Assembly (NCBI RefSeq): GCF_900167555.1
Contig: NZ_FUYF01000003.1
Coordinates: 1-64,000, forward strand
Direction: 5' to 3'
Length of the DNA: 64,000 bases
DNA from: Gemmiger formicilis
GTDB taxonomy: Bacteria > Bacillota > Clostridia > Oscillospirales > Ruminococcaceae
The notes beneath the pieces were generated by a model, which had not been told where the DNA came from, did not search any database, and worked only from the letters and a program-made list of their open reading frames with translations. The translations under genes were made by a program, and so were the position numbers. Position 1 is the first letter of the stretch; each line of letters begins with the position of its first letter. Positions 7,787-16,819 of this stretch are shown here, in pieces.

Positions 7787-8182
7787 TTATTCCGCCGTAT
7801 CCGCCAGCATCTCCGCCACTTCTGCCTTGGTAAACTCGCCCAGCGGCAGCACCAGCTTAGCTAGCACTTCCTGCGGCAGACCTGCCAGCGCGGCACTCTG
7901 GTCTGCCTCGGTGTCCGCGGCGGGCAGCAGATGAGAAAGCCCCTCGCCGTCCACCTCGATGCGGGCATAGTGCCCGGTGGCAATGAACGCGCAGTCCAAC
8001 TCGGCGGCTTTGTCGGCCAGCAGCTGCAAAAGCCCGGCTGGCGTGACTTCGTGCTCAGCCGTGAATGTCTGCACTGCAAAGCCCTGCTGCTGCAAAATGC
8101 GCATGGCTGCTGCGGCGTCACTGCCGCTGTTCAGTCCCAGCAGGACCTTATCCTGCTTTTCAAATGTGTTAAAACCGTCCAT
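7787..8182 (-). CDS. Miniature, degenerate MnmA-like protein
   Basis: A 131-residue protein that reads like a condensed tRNA 2-thiouridylase (MnmA). It keeps LLGLNSGSDAAAAMRILQQQ where MnmA has its SGGVDSS PP-loop, then DCAFIATGHYARI, ADQSAALAGLPQE (MnmA: KDQSYFL) and LVLPLGEFTKAEVAEML (MnmA: FPLG..TK.EVR). The PP-loop is altered, both catalytic cysteines are absent (the protein has one Cys, outside those motifs), and the tRNA-binding C-terminal domains are missing. Thiolation activity is therefore unlikely. It begins after AAGGAGAG, 21 bases downstream of rnhA, so it is intact and translated rather than an obvious pseudogene remnant. Confidence 0.78.
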   Translation of the reverse strand: MDGFNTFEKQDKVLLGLNSGSDAAAAMRILQQQGFAVQTFTAEHEVTPAGLLQLLADKAAELDCAFIATGHYARIEVDGEGLSHLLPAADTEADQSAALAGLPQEVLAKLVLPLGEFTKAEVAEMLADTAE

Positions 8183-8203
8183 GCTTCTCTCCTTATGCCA
8201 AGG

Positions 8204-8665
8204 TCAGGCCTGACGCCCGCCGTATTTCTTGCTTTGCTCCACAGCCATGCGGTCACAGCGTTCGTTTTCGGGATGGCCGGCGTGGCCCTTCAGCCAGTGG
8301 TAGGTGATTTCATGCTTCTCGCTCTCGGCCAGCAGCGGGGCCCACAGATCCGGGTTCAGGGCGGGGGATTTGTCTGCTTTCTTCCAGCCGCGGGCGCGCC
8401 AACCCCTGGCCCAGCCCTTTTGCAGGCTGTCAATGACGTACTTGCTGTCGCTGTACAGATCAATGGCGCAGGGCTCCTTGAGCTGGCGCAGCGCCTCCAG
8501 CAGGGCGGTCATCTCCATGCGGTTGTTGGTCGTGTTGGCCTCGCCGCCGGAAAGCTCCTTCTCGTACACCTTCTGCGCCGTGCGGAACCGCAGGATCGCG
8601 CCCCAGCCGCCCGGGCCGGGGTTGCCGCTGCAGGCACCATCGGTATAAATTTCAATATGCTTCAT
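8204..8665 (-). CDS. rnhA: Ribonuclease HI
   Basis: This 153-residue enzyme cleaves RNA in RNA-DNA hybrids such as R-loops and primers. The four catalytic acids are visible: D9 in [15 protein letters not shown]51 in [10 protein letters not shown]73 in LYSDSKYV and D138 in NERCDRMA, together with H128. The basic-protrusion segment ([13 protein letters not shown]) is present, giving the full-length E. coli-type form. It is first in a two-gene minus-strand unit driven by the promoter at 8701-8729. Confidence 0.96.
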   Translation of the reverse strand: MKHIEIYTDGACSGNPGPGGWGAILRFRTAQKVYEKELSGGEANTTNNRMEMTALLEALRQLKEPCAIDLYSDSKYVIDSLQKGWARGWRARGWKKADKSPALNPDLWAPLLAESEKHEITYHWLKGHAGHPENERCDRMAVEQSKKYGGRQA

Positions 8666-8700
8666 GCGTTGTACTCCGTATTCTGGTCTATAATACTACT

Positions 8701-8729
8701 ATTATAGCAAGCCGGGCTTCATAAGGCAA
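8701..8729 (-). promoter_or_regulatory. Sigma-A promoter for rnhA
   Basis: On the minus strand, TTGCCT (8724-8729), 17 bases, TATAAT (8701-8706). It lies back to back with the rnj promoter, the two -35 boxes being only 5 bases apart. Confidence 0.85.
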
Positions 8730-8734
8730 GATAT

Positions 8735-8763
8735 TTGACATAGACGCCATTTCCGATTATAAT
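8735..8763 (+). promoter_or_regulatory. Perfect-consensus sigma-A promoter for the RNase J operon
   Basis: TTGACA (8735-8740), 17 bases, TATAAT (8758-8763). Both hexamers are exact. Transcription should start near 8770. Confidence 0.93.
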
Positions 8764-8952
8764 AGAGTGTAATTGCATTGTGTGTTTTATCGGGCCTGGC
8801 CGCGTCTTTTCAGGCGGGCTTTCCGCGCCCATTCCATTAGGCATAGGAGCATCCGCTCTTAAAATACATAGATCGCAACCGCTTTTGAGGGGATCCGGTA
8901 CCTGCAGATGGCAGGCACCAGCCCGGAAATACGACGATTCGGAGGTTTTTCG
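8764..8952 (+). other. Long untranslated leader of the RNase J gene
   Basis: About 183 bases separate the inferred start site from the ATG. A stem formed by GGTACCTGC and GCAGGCACC (8897-8919) and a smaller GCCTG/CAGGC hairpin can be drawn. No known riboswitch or T-box pattern was recognised. An in-frame ATG at 8908 would fall inside the hairpin and lacks a ribosome site. Confidence 0.6.
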
Positions 8953-10953
8953 ATGGAAGAGTTCAAGCCAAAACGTAAAAATACCGCACAGCCTGCCCAG
9001 AACGGCCAGAGTGCGCCCCATACCCGCAAGCCGCGCACACCCAAGCCCCAGGGTGAGAACGCTGCCAACGCGCAGCACAAGCCCCGCCCCCGCCGCCCGC
9101 GCCCCGCGGCCCCGGCCACTGCCGAGCAGAACGCCGCCGCGCAGAGCATCCCGGCTCCGCGTCCGCGCCGCCCGCGCCAGAATCAGAACAGCGCTGCACC
9201 CCAGAACGGTCAGGCTACCGCACCGCGCCCCCAGGGCCAGCGCCGCGGACGCCGTCCTAAGAACCCGGAGCATCTTGAGATGACCCCGGCCATCCCGATG
9301 CACATCTGCCCGCTGGGCGGCCTCGGCGAGGTCGGCAAGAACATTACGCTGTATGAGTGCCAGGGCGACATGATCCTCGTTGACTGCGGCCTTGTGTTCC
9401 CGGATGCCGATATGTTCGGCGTCGATCTGGTCATCCCGGACTTCACCTACGTGCTCGAGAACAGGGACCGCATCAAGGGCCTGTTCATCACCCACGGTCA
9501 CGAGGACCACATCGGCAGTCTGCCGTACCTGCTCAAAAAATTCAATGTGCCGATCTACGCCGCCAAGCTGACGATTGGTCTTATCAAGAACAAGCTCGAG
9601 GAGCACGGCCTTGCGTCCAGCGCGATCTTCCATGAGATCCGCCCGCGCCAGAAGGTCACGCTCGGCTGCTTCACCGTTGAGCCGATCCACGTCAACCACT
9701 CCATCCCGGACTCGCTGGCCTTCGCCATCGACTGCCCGGCGGGCGTGGTCATCCACACCGGCGACTTCAAGGTCGACTACACGCCGCTGTCCGGCGACGC
9801 CGTGACCGACCTGCCCACGATTGCCGAGTATGGCCGCAAGGGTGTGCTGGCGCTGCTGGCAGATTCCACCAACGCAGAGCGCCCGGGCTTCACCGCCACT
9901 GAACAGACCGTCGCCGAAGGCGTGCGCCGCCTGTTCGCCAAGGCCGGTAAGCGCCGCATCATCGTGGCAACGTTCGCCTCCAACATCTACCGCGTGCAGC
10001 AGATCATCGACCTGGCGATTGAGTCGGGCCGCAAGGTCGCCGTCAGCGGGCGCAGCATGGTCTCCAACACCGAGATGGCCCGCGAGCTGGGTTACCTGCA
10101 CGCGCCGGATAATGTGCTTATCACGATTGACGAAATCAACAAGTACCCGCCGGAGAAGGTCGTGCTCATCACCACCGGCAGCCAGGGCGAGCCGCTGAGC
10201 GCGCTGTCCCGCATGGCGCAGGCCAGCCACCGTCAGGTGCGCGTCGGCCCCAATGACTTCATCATCATCTCGGCCCGCCCGATCCCCGGCAATGAAAAGA
10301 CCGTCACCAAGGTCGTCAACGGCCTGCTGACTCTCGGGGCCGAGGTCATCTACGAAAATATGTACGACACCCACGTGTCCGGTCATGCCTGCCAGGAGGA
10401 GCAGAAGCTCATGCTGACGCTGGCCCACCCGCAGTTCTTCCTGCCCGTGCACGGTGAGTTCAAGCAGCTCAAGCGCCACGCCGAGACCGCGGAGCATCTG
10501 GGCTATATCCCGAAGCAGAATATCTATATCGCCGAGAACGGCCAGAACATCCGCCTTTCCGCGGATGGCATGACCGTTGAGAACACTGTTACGGCGGGCG
10601 CTGTGATGGTCGATGGCTACGGCGTCGGCGATGTAGGCAATGTGGTCCTGCGGGACCGCCACCACCTGTCGGAGGACGGCATCATCATTGTGACCGCCGC
10701 CATCGACGGCAGCAACGGACAGGTTCTCTCCGGTCCCGATCTCGTCAGCCGCGGCTTTGTCTACGTGCGTGAGAGCGAGGAGCTGATGGAGGGAGCCCGC
10801 ACCCAGGTGGAGATGGCCCTAGACCGCAGCCTGGCCGACAACCTGCACGACTGGGCCAGCGTCAAAGCCCGCGTGCGCGAGGCGCTGTCGAGCTATATCT
10901 ACCGCCGCACCAAGCGCAGCCCCATGATCCTGCCAATTCTGCTGGAAGTGTAA
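8953..10953 (+). CDS. rnj: Ribonuclease J with a long basic N-terminal tail
   Basis: The 666-residue protein is a metallo-beta-lactamase/beta-CASP ribonuclease for mRNA decay and rRNA maturation. The catalytic core begins near residue 115 (HICPLGGLGEVGKN), with the metal motif THGHEDHIGS near 180, DSTNAERPG and the beta-CASP motifs after it. The C-terminal domain is complete. Residues 1-110 are Pro/Arg/Gln/Asn/Ala-rich with repeated RPRRPR blocks; they look disordered and RNA-binding, and are absent from Bacillus RNase J1. The start at 8953 follows GGAGG with ideal spacing. It heads a run with the c-di-AMP phosphodiesterase gene. Confidence 0.93.
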   Translation: MEEFKPKRKNTAQPAQNGQSAPHTRKPRTPKPQGENAANAQHKPRPRRPRPAAPATAEQNAAAQSIPAPRPRRPRQNQNSAAPQNGQATAPRPQGQRRGRRPKNPEHLEMTPAIPMHICPLGGLGEVGKNITLYECQGDMILVDCGLVFPDADMFGVDLVIPDFTYVLENRDRIKGLFITHGHEDHIGSLPYLLKKFNVPIYAAKLTIGLIKNKLEEHGLASSAIFHEIRPRQKVTLGCFTVEPIHVNHSIPDSLAFAIDCPAGVVIHTGDFKVDYTPLSGDAVTDLPTIAEYGRKGVLALLADSTNAERPGFTATEQTVAEGVRRLFAKAGKRRIIVATFASNIYRVQQIIDLAIESGRKVAVSGRSMVSNTEMARELGYLHAPDNVLITIDEINKYPPEKVVLITTGSQGEPLSALSRMAQASHRQVRVGPNDFIIISARPIPGNEKTVTKVVNGLLTLGAEVIYENMYDTHVSGHACQEEQKLMLTLAHPQFFLPVHGEFKQLKRHAETAEHLGYIPKQNIYIAENGQNIRLSADGMTVENTVTAGAVMVDGYGVGDVGNVVLRDRHHLSEDGIIIVTAAIDGSNGQVLSGPDLVSRGFVYVRESEELMEGARTQVEMALDRSLADNLHDWASVKARVREALSSYIYRRTKRSPMILPILLEV

Positions 10954-10980
10954 TTGTTTTCCTGAACAGGGGAGTGTACG

Positions 10981-12948
10981 ATGAAACACAAGGATGGATT
11001 GGATATTGCCGCTCTGCTGCTTTTGCTGCTGGTCGCCGTCGCCGCGATGGTCGTGCCGGTGGCCCTGACGCAGCCTGCCCTGCTGGCCGTGCCTGCGGTG
11101 CTGGTACTGATCGCGCTCTGTGTAGTGCTCTACCAGCGCCGCCGCCTGCGCGCGTTTCTGGCCAGGCAGCTTTGCAGCACCGATTTTGAGAACAGCCGTA
11201 TCCAGTACAGCCTGGCAAATCTGCCCATCCCCACGGTGCTTGTCAACGACGGGCGCATTTTGTGGTACAACCAGTATTTCAGGCAGGATGTGCTGGACGA
11301 TTACGACGCGGTGACTCGCCCGGTGAATCGCGTTCTGCCGGAGTTGGATCTGGCTGTCTGCTCCCGCCCGCACGGGCAGGACCTGAAAGTGGGGGAACGC
11401 CGTTTTACGGCCTATGCAGGCTCAGCCAAGGGCAGCCGCGGGGCCAGCCTTGTGTATCTCATCAATGATACGCTTTATAAAGAAACGCTCGACGAGTACA
11501 ACGAAAGCCGTCCGGCCTGTCTCATCATCGTCATCGACAGCTATGACGAGCTGTTTGACGATATGAAGGACAGTGAGCAGGCCAAGGAGCTGGAGGCTAT
11601 CAACAGCTTGCTGGAAGAGTATATCGGGCGCAGCACCGGCTTTTTGCGCAAGGTCACGAACAGCCGCTACATCGCAGTGGTGGAGGAACGTGACGTCCGC
11701 TGGATGCTGGCGGAGCGCTTTGACATCCTCGATAAGGTCCGTGCGCTGCATCCCGGCGGGCTGACCACGCTGTCCATCGGCGTCGGCCACGGCGGAAAGA
11801 CCCTGCAGGAATGCCACCAGATGGCACGCGAGAGCATCGACATTGCCTTGGGCCGCGGCGGCGACCAGGCCGCCGTTAAGACCGTTGACGGCTTTGAGTT
11901 CTACGGCGGTATCTCCCACGGCGTCGAGAAGCGCAGCCACGTCCGCAGCCGCATTATTGCCAACGCGCTGTGCGACCTCATCAAGCGCAGCGACAGCGTT
12001 ATCATCATGGGGCACCGCATGAGTGACCTCGACGCCGTCGGCTCCGCCATCGGCGTGCTGCGCATCTGCAAAATGTGTGATGTGCCCGCGGTCATCGCCA
12101 TCAACAGCGAGGCTACGCTCGCCGGGCCGCTGCTCAAGACTTTTCTTGATGCAGGCGAGGGCCACGACTTTATCGCACCCGATCAGACGCTCGACGTCAT
12201 CACGCCGAACACGCTGCTGATCGTCGTCGATACCTACCAGAAGCGCCTGCTGGAAAGCCAGCAGATCTACGAAAAGTGCAAGCGCGTCGTCGTCATCGAC
12301 CATCACCGCATGGCGGTGGGCCACATCGACAACCCAACGCTGATCTACCATGAGCCCTATGCGTCCAGCGCCAGCGAGCTGGTGTGTGAGCTTCTGCAGT
12401 TCATGCCGAAGGAAAACAACATCACCCCGCTGGAGGCCCAGGCACTTTTGGCCGGCATCATGCTGGACACCCGCAGCTTTGCACTGCATGTCGGCGTGCG
12501 CACCTTTGAGGCTGCCGCCTGGCTGCGCAGCCGCGGTGCCCAGACGGCTGACACCAAGCTGCTGTTCAACACCTCAAAAGAGGAGTACGAGGCCCGCGCC
12601 CACATTGTGGAGGCGGCCTACATATACAAGGGCTGTGCCATTGCCCTGTCGGACGAGCTTGAGGCCGGCATGAACGTTGTGCTGCCGATGGCAGCCAACG
12701 ATCTGCTGACCATCAACGGCGTCGATGCCAGCTTTGTGGCAGTCGCCAAAAATGACGGCGTCAATATCTCGGCGCGCAGCATGGGCGCGCTGAACGTGCA
12801 GGTCATTCTGGAGCCGCTGGGCGGCGGCGGCCATCTGATGATGGCGGGTGCTCAGCTCCAGAACTGCACGCTGCAGGATGCGGAGCGCCGCATCCGTGAA
12901 CAAATCGACCTTTACCGCGCGGCGCAAAAGGAAAATACTGCACGGTAA
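10981..12948 (+). CDS. gdpP: GdpP-type cyclic-di-AMP phosphodiesterase (DHH family)
   Basis: The 655-residue membrane protein hydrolyses c-di-AMP, a wall and potassium signal. Two N-terminal helices (about 8-45) are followed by a PAS-like region, a degenerate GGDEF domain (no GGDEF motif; DEYNESRPACLIIVIDSYDE begins it), a DHH domain (GHRMSDLDAVGSAIG, then VIDHHRM) and a DHHA1 domain (GGGGHLMMAG). This matches YybT/GdpP in order and length. The order gdpP-rplI-dnaB is conserved in Firmicutes. The ATG at 10981 follows GGGGAGTGTACG, 27 bases after rnj. Confidence 0.94.
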   Translation: MKHKDGLDIAALLLLLLVAVAAMVVPVALTQPALLAVPAVLVLIALCVVLYQRRRLRAFLARQLCSTDFENSRIQYSLANLPIPTVLVNDGRILWYNQYFRQDVLDDYDAVTRPVNRVLPELDLAVCSRPHGQDLKVGERRFTAYAGSAKGSRGASLVYLINDTLYKETLDEYNESRPACLIIVIDSYDELFDDMKDSEQAKELEAINSLLEEYIGRSTGFLRKVTNSRYIAVVEERDVRWMLAERFDILDKVRALHPGGLTTLSIGVGHGGKTLQECHQMARESIDIALGRGGDQAAVKTVDGFEFYGGISHGVEKRSHVRSRIIANALCDLIKRSDSVIIMGHRMSDLDAVGSAIGVLRICKMCDVPAVIAINSEATLAGPLLKTFLDAGEGHDFIAPDQTLDVITPNTLLIVVDTYQKRLLESQQIYEKCKRVVVIDHHRMAVGHIDNPTLIYHEPYASSASELVCELLQFMPKENNITPLEAQALLAGIMLDTRSFALHVGVRTFEAAAWLRSRGAQTADTKLLFNTSKEEYEARAHIVEAAYIYKGCAIALSDELEAGMNVVLPMAANDLLTINGVDASFVAVAKNDGVNISARSMGALNVQVILEPLGGGGHLMMAGAQLQNCTLQDAERRIREQIDLYRAAQKENTAR

Positions 12949-12979
12949 TTGTGATAAAAATTTCGGGAGGGAAACCCTT

Positions 12980-13426
12980 ATGAAGATCATTCTCAAACAG
13001 GACGTCAAGACCATCGGCAAAAAAGACGAGATCCACGAGGTTTCGGACGGCTACGCCCGCAACTTCCTGTTCCCGCGCAACCTGGCAGCCCCCGCGGATG
13101 CCGCAGCGCTGAACCAGGCCCGCACCAAGAGCGAGGCCAAGGCCCACCACGAGGCCGAAGCACGCGGCGCCGCAGAGGAGCTGGCCGCTAAGATCAAGGG
13201 CCAGGTCGTGACCGCCAAGGTCAAGGGCGGTGCATCCGGCAAACTGTACGGCAAGGTCACTGGCAAGGAGGTCGCCGAGCTGCTGACCGCCCTGACCGGC
13301 ACCGAAATCGACAAGAAGAAGGTCGAGCTGCCTTCCGCCATCAAGGAGTTCGGCAGCTATGACGCCTCCGTGCGCCTGTACGCCGGTATCGTCGCACCCT
13401 TCAAGCTGAAGGTCGAGGAGCTGTAA
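12980..13426 (+). CDS. rplI: 50S ribosomal protein L9
   Basis: A 148-residue protein with the L9 N-terminal domain (MKIILKQDVKTIGKKDEIHEVSDGYARNFL begins it), the long connecting helix and the C-terminal rRNA-binding domain ending in APFKLKVEEL. The frame extends upstream into gdpP, but the ATG at 12980 has CGGGAGGG before it and matches the family start. It lies between gdpP and dnaB, the standard Firmicutes context. Confidence 0.97.
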   Translation: MKIILKQDVKTIGKKDEIHEVSDGYARNFLFPRNLAAPADAAALNQARTKSEAKAHHEAEARGAAEELAAKIKGQVVTAKVKGGASGKLYGKVTGKEVAELLTALTGTEIDKKKVELPSAIKEFGSYDASVRLYAGIVAPFKLKVEEL

Positions 13427-13459
13427 TTTGTCGTCTGGCAGGGAAGGAGGATGTCCGCT

Positions 13460-14854
13460 ATGCCGAAAAATGAAGAAGTAAGCCTTGCCAGCCTGGGCAT
13501 CCAGATGCCCTACAGTATGCAGGCCGAGCAGAGCGTGCTGGGCGCGGCGCTGGTGGATGAAACGGTGCTGAACCGCCTCATCACCGACATGGAGCCCGAG
13601 ATGTTCTACTCGGACCAGAATCGCGCCATCTATGAGACGATGCGCTCGCTCTACACCGAGAGTGAGGCCGTTGACATTGTCACGCTTGTCAATGCGCTTG
13701 CCAGCAACAAGACGTTTGCCAGCGCCGACGACGCCAAGGTCTATCTGGCCCGCATCGCCGAGACGCTGCCCTCGGTCTCGAATGTTGATTCCTATTTTAA
13801 GATCGTCAAGGAGAAGTACCAGGGCCGCCGCCTGATCGACGCCGCCCGGTCCATCCTGAACGAGACCGCCTCCGGTGAGGACGCCGATCTTCTGCTCGAA
13901 AGCGCGGAGCAGAAGATCTACGACATCCGCTCCGGGCGCGACAAGTCGGGCGTCAAGACGATCCGCGAGTCCATTCTCGAGGTCATCGACACGATGCAGA
14001 AGCTGAGCGGCGCGGACCGCGACAAGTTCGCTGGTATCCCCACGGGCTTCAACTATCTGGACACGGTCCTGACCGGGCTGGGCCGCTCGGACCTGATTAT
14101 TCTGGCCGCCCGCCCCGGTATGGGCAAGACCTCGTTTGCACTGAACATTGCAACAAACGTTGCCCGCCAGCAGAAGGTGCCGACGATCATTTTCAGTCTG
14201 GAAATGACCTGCGAGCAGCTGACGGACCGCATTCTTTCCAGCACGGCGAACATCGACAGCCAGGCATTCCGCACGGGCCGTCTGAACAACTCCGACTGGA
14301 ACGATTTTGCCCAGGCCACGTCGCTGCTCTACAACGCTCCGATTTACATGGACGATTCCTCCGGTATCTCGGTGCCGGAGATCAAGGCAAAGATCCGCAC
14401 GATCAACCAGGATCCCAAGAAGGAAAAAATCGGGCTCGTTATCATTGACTACCTGCAGCTGATGCAGAGTGCCAAGCGCACCGAGAGCCGCGTGCAGGAG
14501 ATCAGTGACATTACCCGGAATCTCAAGATCATGGCCAAAGAGCTGAACGTACCGGTCATCGCGCTTTCCCAGCTGTCCCGTGCAGCGGAAAAGACGACGG
14601 GCCGCTCGGATCACCGGCCCCAGCTTTCCGACCTGCGCGACTCCGGCTCTATCGAGCAGGATGCCGACATCGTGCTGTTCCTCTACCGCGCGGCCTACTA
14701 CAATGCCCAGAACGGCGAGGAAAATCAGGCCAATGAGAATGAGGCCGAGTGCATCGTAGCCAAAAACCGCCACGGCGAGACGAGCGTTGTCCGTCTGGGC
14801 TGGGACGGCGCGCACACGCGCTTCAGCAATCTGGATGTGACCCATGAGTTCTGA
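13460..14854 (+). CDS. dnaB: Replicative DNA helicase DnaB (Bacillus DnaC)
   Basis: The 464-residue hexameric helicase unwinds DNA at the replication fork. The N-terminal primase-interacting domain (QAEQSVLGAALVDE) is followed by the RecA-like domain with Walker A RPGMGKTSF (about residue 220) and VIIDYLQLMQ as Walker B, then the motif H4 region with QLSRAAE. An ATG at 13451 directly abuts the GGAGG and is too close; the ATG at 13460 has 9-base spacing and is chosen. Its stop overlaps the start of tilS by 11 bases. Confidence 0.96.
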   Translation: MPKNEEVSLASLGIQMPYSMQAEQSVLGAALVDETVLNRLITDMEPEMFYSDQNRAIYETMRSLYTESEAVDIVTLVNALASNKTFASADDAKVYLARIAETLPSVSNVDSYFKIVKEKYQGRRLIDAARSILNETASGEDADLLLESAEQKIYDIRSGRDKSGVKTIRESILEVIDTMQKLSGADRDKFAGIPTGFNYLDTVLTGLGRSDLIILAARPGMGKTSFALNIATNVARQQKVPTIIFSLEMTCEQLTDRILSSTANIDSQAFRTGRLNNSDWNDFAQATSLLYNAPIYMDDSSGISVPEIKAKIRTINQDPKKEKIGLVIIDYLQLMQSAKRTESRVQEISDITRNLKIMAKELNVPVIALSQLSRAAEKTTGRSDHRPQLSDLRDSGSIEQDADIVLFLYRAAYYNAQNGEENQANENEAECIVAKNRHGETSVVRLGWDGAHTRFSNLDVTHEF

Positions 14855-16235
14855 CGCGGAAAAAACTGTACAGCGTATGGATGAGGCTCTGTTGGACAAC
14901 TGCCGCCGACAGGGTCTATTCAAGTCTGGCGACAGAGTCATTGCGGCCTGCTCCGGTGGGGCAGACTCGATGGCTTTGTTGCTTTTTTTACTGCGCCATC
15001 GCCGCACGCTGGAGATCGAGGTACTGGCGACCCACGTCAACCACGGCATCCGGGGCGAGACCGCCCGCCGCGATGCCGACTTTGTGGCGGACTTCTGCCG
15101 CCGGAACGGCGTGGAGCTGTTCCTGTATGACGCCGTGCAGGAAGGCATAGAGGTGCCGCCCCGCCCGAGCGAGGATTGGGCCCGCGGTCTGCGCTACGGC
15201 TGGTTCGATGAGCTGGCCGCGCGGGAGGAGGCCGTCATTGCCACGGCCCACACGATGTCCGACCAGGCTGAGACGGTGCTTTTCCGCATGGCGCGCGGCA
15301 CGGGTCTGCACGGGCTGACCGGCATCCCGCCGCGCCGCGGCTGCTATGTGCGGCCCTGCCTCTGCCTGACCCGCGCCGACACCGAGGCATACTGTGCCGC
15401 GCTGGGGCAACACTATATCCGGGATGAGACGAACGACCAGGACGTCTATGCGCGCAACCGCATCCGGCATGATGCCATCCCGGCGCTGCAATACGCCAAC
15501 CCCGCCGCCGAGCGCAGCATTGCGCGGCTCTGCCGCCAGATGCGCGCGCTGGACGACTGGCTGACCGGCGAGGCCGCCGCCCTTCTGCAGGCGGCCACTG
15601 TGCCGGGCGGCTATGATGTCACGGTCTTGCGCCGCGCCGAGGGACCTGTGCTGGACGCCGCGCTGCACGCGCTGGTCAGCCCCGTGCGCGACGCCGAGGA
15701 AAAGTATATCAGCCTGCTGCACTTCCTTGTTTTAAAGGGGGAGGGTGCTGTTCAGCTGACCCCGGACGTAAACTATAAAATACAGGACGGCCTGCTCGTC
15801 TGCCTGACGCGGGAGGGTTCTCAGACCCTTCCCGCGCCGCCGCAGCCCTTTGAACCGGGTGATTTTTACCTTCCGGGTGGTTATTTTGTGAAATTTCAGG
15901 TCGTAAAGTATGAAGATTTTCTAAAAAATCAACCAATTTTCAAAAAAGACTTAAACTGTTGCGCAGATTGTGCTAAAATACAGGGGAATGTTATTCTGCG
16001 CACACGGCAGCCGGGGGACTTCTTCCGCCCGGCAGGACGCCATCTGCGAAAAACACTCAAAAAATATTATAATGAACTTGGCATACCGCAGGCCGAAAGG
16101 CCGCTGCTGCCGCTGCTGGCTGACGGCAGTGAGGTGCTGTGGCTGTGGGGCTGCGGCTTTGCCGAGGGATGTGCCCCCGATGAGTACACCCACGAGGTAC
16201 TGACGGTGCGGACAGAAAAAACAGGGGAGGCATAA
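14844..16235 (+). CDS. tilS: tRNA(Ile)-lysidine synthase
   Basis: The 463-residue enzyme attaches lysine to C34 of the tRNA-Ile that reads AUA, using ATP. The PP-loop SGGADS is at 37-42, followed by the TilS core (HVNHGIRGETARRDADF, ATAHTMSDQAETVLFRMARG, RNRIRHDAIPAL). The C-terminal TilS domain (PAGRHLRKTLKKYYNELGIP) is present. It overlaps dnaB by 11 bases, so translation is probably coupled. A stretch near 15890-15980 is distinctly AT-richer than the rest of the gene. Confidence 0.95.
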   Translation: MSSDAEKTVQRMDEALLDNCRRQGLFKSGDRVIAACSGGADSMALLLFLLRHRRTLEIEVLATHVNHGIRGETARRDADFVADFCRRNGVELFLYDAVQEGIEVPPRPSEDWARGLRYGWFDELAAREEAVIATAHTMSDQAETVLFRMARGTGLHGLTGIPPRRGCYVRPCLCLTRADTEAYCAALGQHYIRDETNDQDVYARNRIRHDAIPALQYANPAAERSIARLCRQMRALDDWLTGEAAALLQAATVPGGYDVTVLRRAEGPVLDAALHALVSPVRDAEEKYISLLHFLVLKGEGAVQLTPDVNYKIQDGLLVCLTREGSQTLPAPPQPFEPGDFYLPGGYFVKFQVVKYEDFLKNQPIFKKDLNCCADCAKIQGNVILRTRQPGDFFRPAGRHLRKTLKKYYNELGIPQAERPLLPLLADGSEVLWLWGCGFAEGCAPDEYTHEVLTVRTEKTGEA

Positions 16236-16240
16236 CTCTG

Positions 16241-16795
16241 ATGTACAGCATGGACAATGATATTGACCACATTCTTGTATCGGAAGATGCGCTGAAAGCC
16301 AAGGTCAACGAGCTAGGCGCACAGATCAGCCGCGATTACGCGGGCAAAGACCTGCTTCTGGTCTCGATCCTGAAGGGTTCCGTCGTCTTTATGGCGGACC
16401 TGATGCGCGCGGTTCAGATTCCCTGCGCCATCGACTTTATGGTCGTTTCCAGCTACGGCGGTGCAAACACGTCCTCCACGGGCCTTGTCAAGATCATCAA
16501 GGACCTGGATGCCGACCTGACCGGCAGGGACGTGCTGATCGTTGAGGATATTCTGGACACCGGCATCACGCTGTCCAAGCTGGTTCCGGTGCTGAAAATG
16601 CGCAACCCCGGCAGCGTGAAGATCTGCACCATCCTCAGCAAGCCCAGCCGCCGCATGGCCGACATCGAGCCGGACTACTGCGGCTTTGAAGTGCCGGATG
16701 AGTTCGTGGTCGGCTATGGTCTGGATTACGACGAAAAGTACCGCAACCTGCCCTATGTGGGTGTTCTTAAGCCGGAAGTGTATTCCGGCGAATGA
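16241..16795 (+). CDS. hpt: Hypoxanthine(-guanine) phosphoribosyltransferase
   Basis: The 184-residue purine salvage enzyme makes IMP or GMP from base and PRPP. The PRPP-binding motif VLIVEDILDTG (about residue 101) and the N-terminal SILKGSVVFMADLMR match the family. The ATG at 16241 is preceded by GGGGAGG and lies 5 bases after tilS. The tilS-hpt-ftsH order is the same as in Bacillus. Confidence 0.95.
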   Translation: MYSMDNDIDHILVSEDALKAKVNELGAQISRDYAGKDLLLVSILKGSVVFMADLMRAVQIPCAIDFMVVSSYGGANTSSTGLVKIIKDLDADLTGRDVLIVEDILDTGITLSKLVPVLKMRNPGSVKICTILSKPSRRMADIEPDYCGFEVPDEFVVGYGLDYDEKYRNLPYVGVLKPEVYSGE

Positions 16796-16803
16796 TAAAA
16801 TGC

Positions 16804-16819
16804 CCGGTGTGCACACCGG
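16804..16819 (+). repeat. Perfect 16-bp palindrome upstream of the ftsH ribosome site
   Basis: CCGGTGTGCACACCGG reads the same on both strands. It ends one base before TAGGAG, the ftsH Shine-Dalgarno sequence. It could fold in mRNA or bind a protein; nothing decides between these. Confidence 0.6.

Noticed and set aside
8764-8952. Possible riboswitch in the RNase J leader
   Set aside because: Hairpins can be drawn, but no known riboswitch consensus or alternating terminator/antiterminator was seen.
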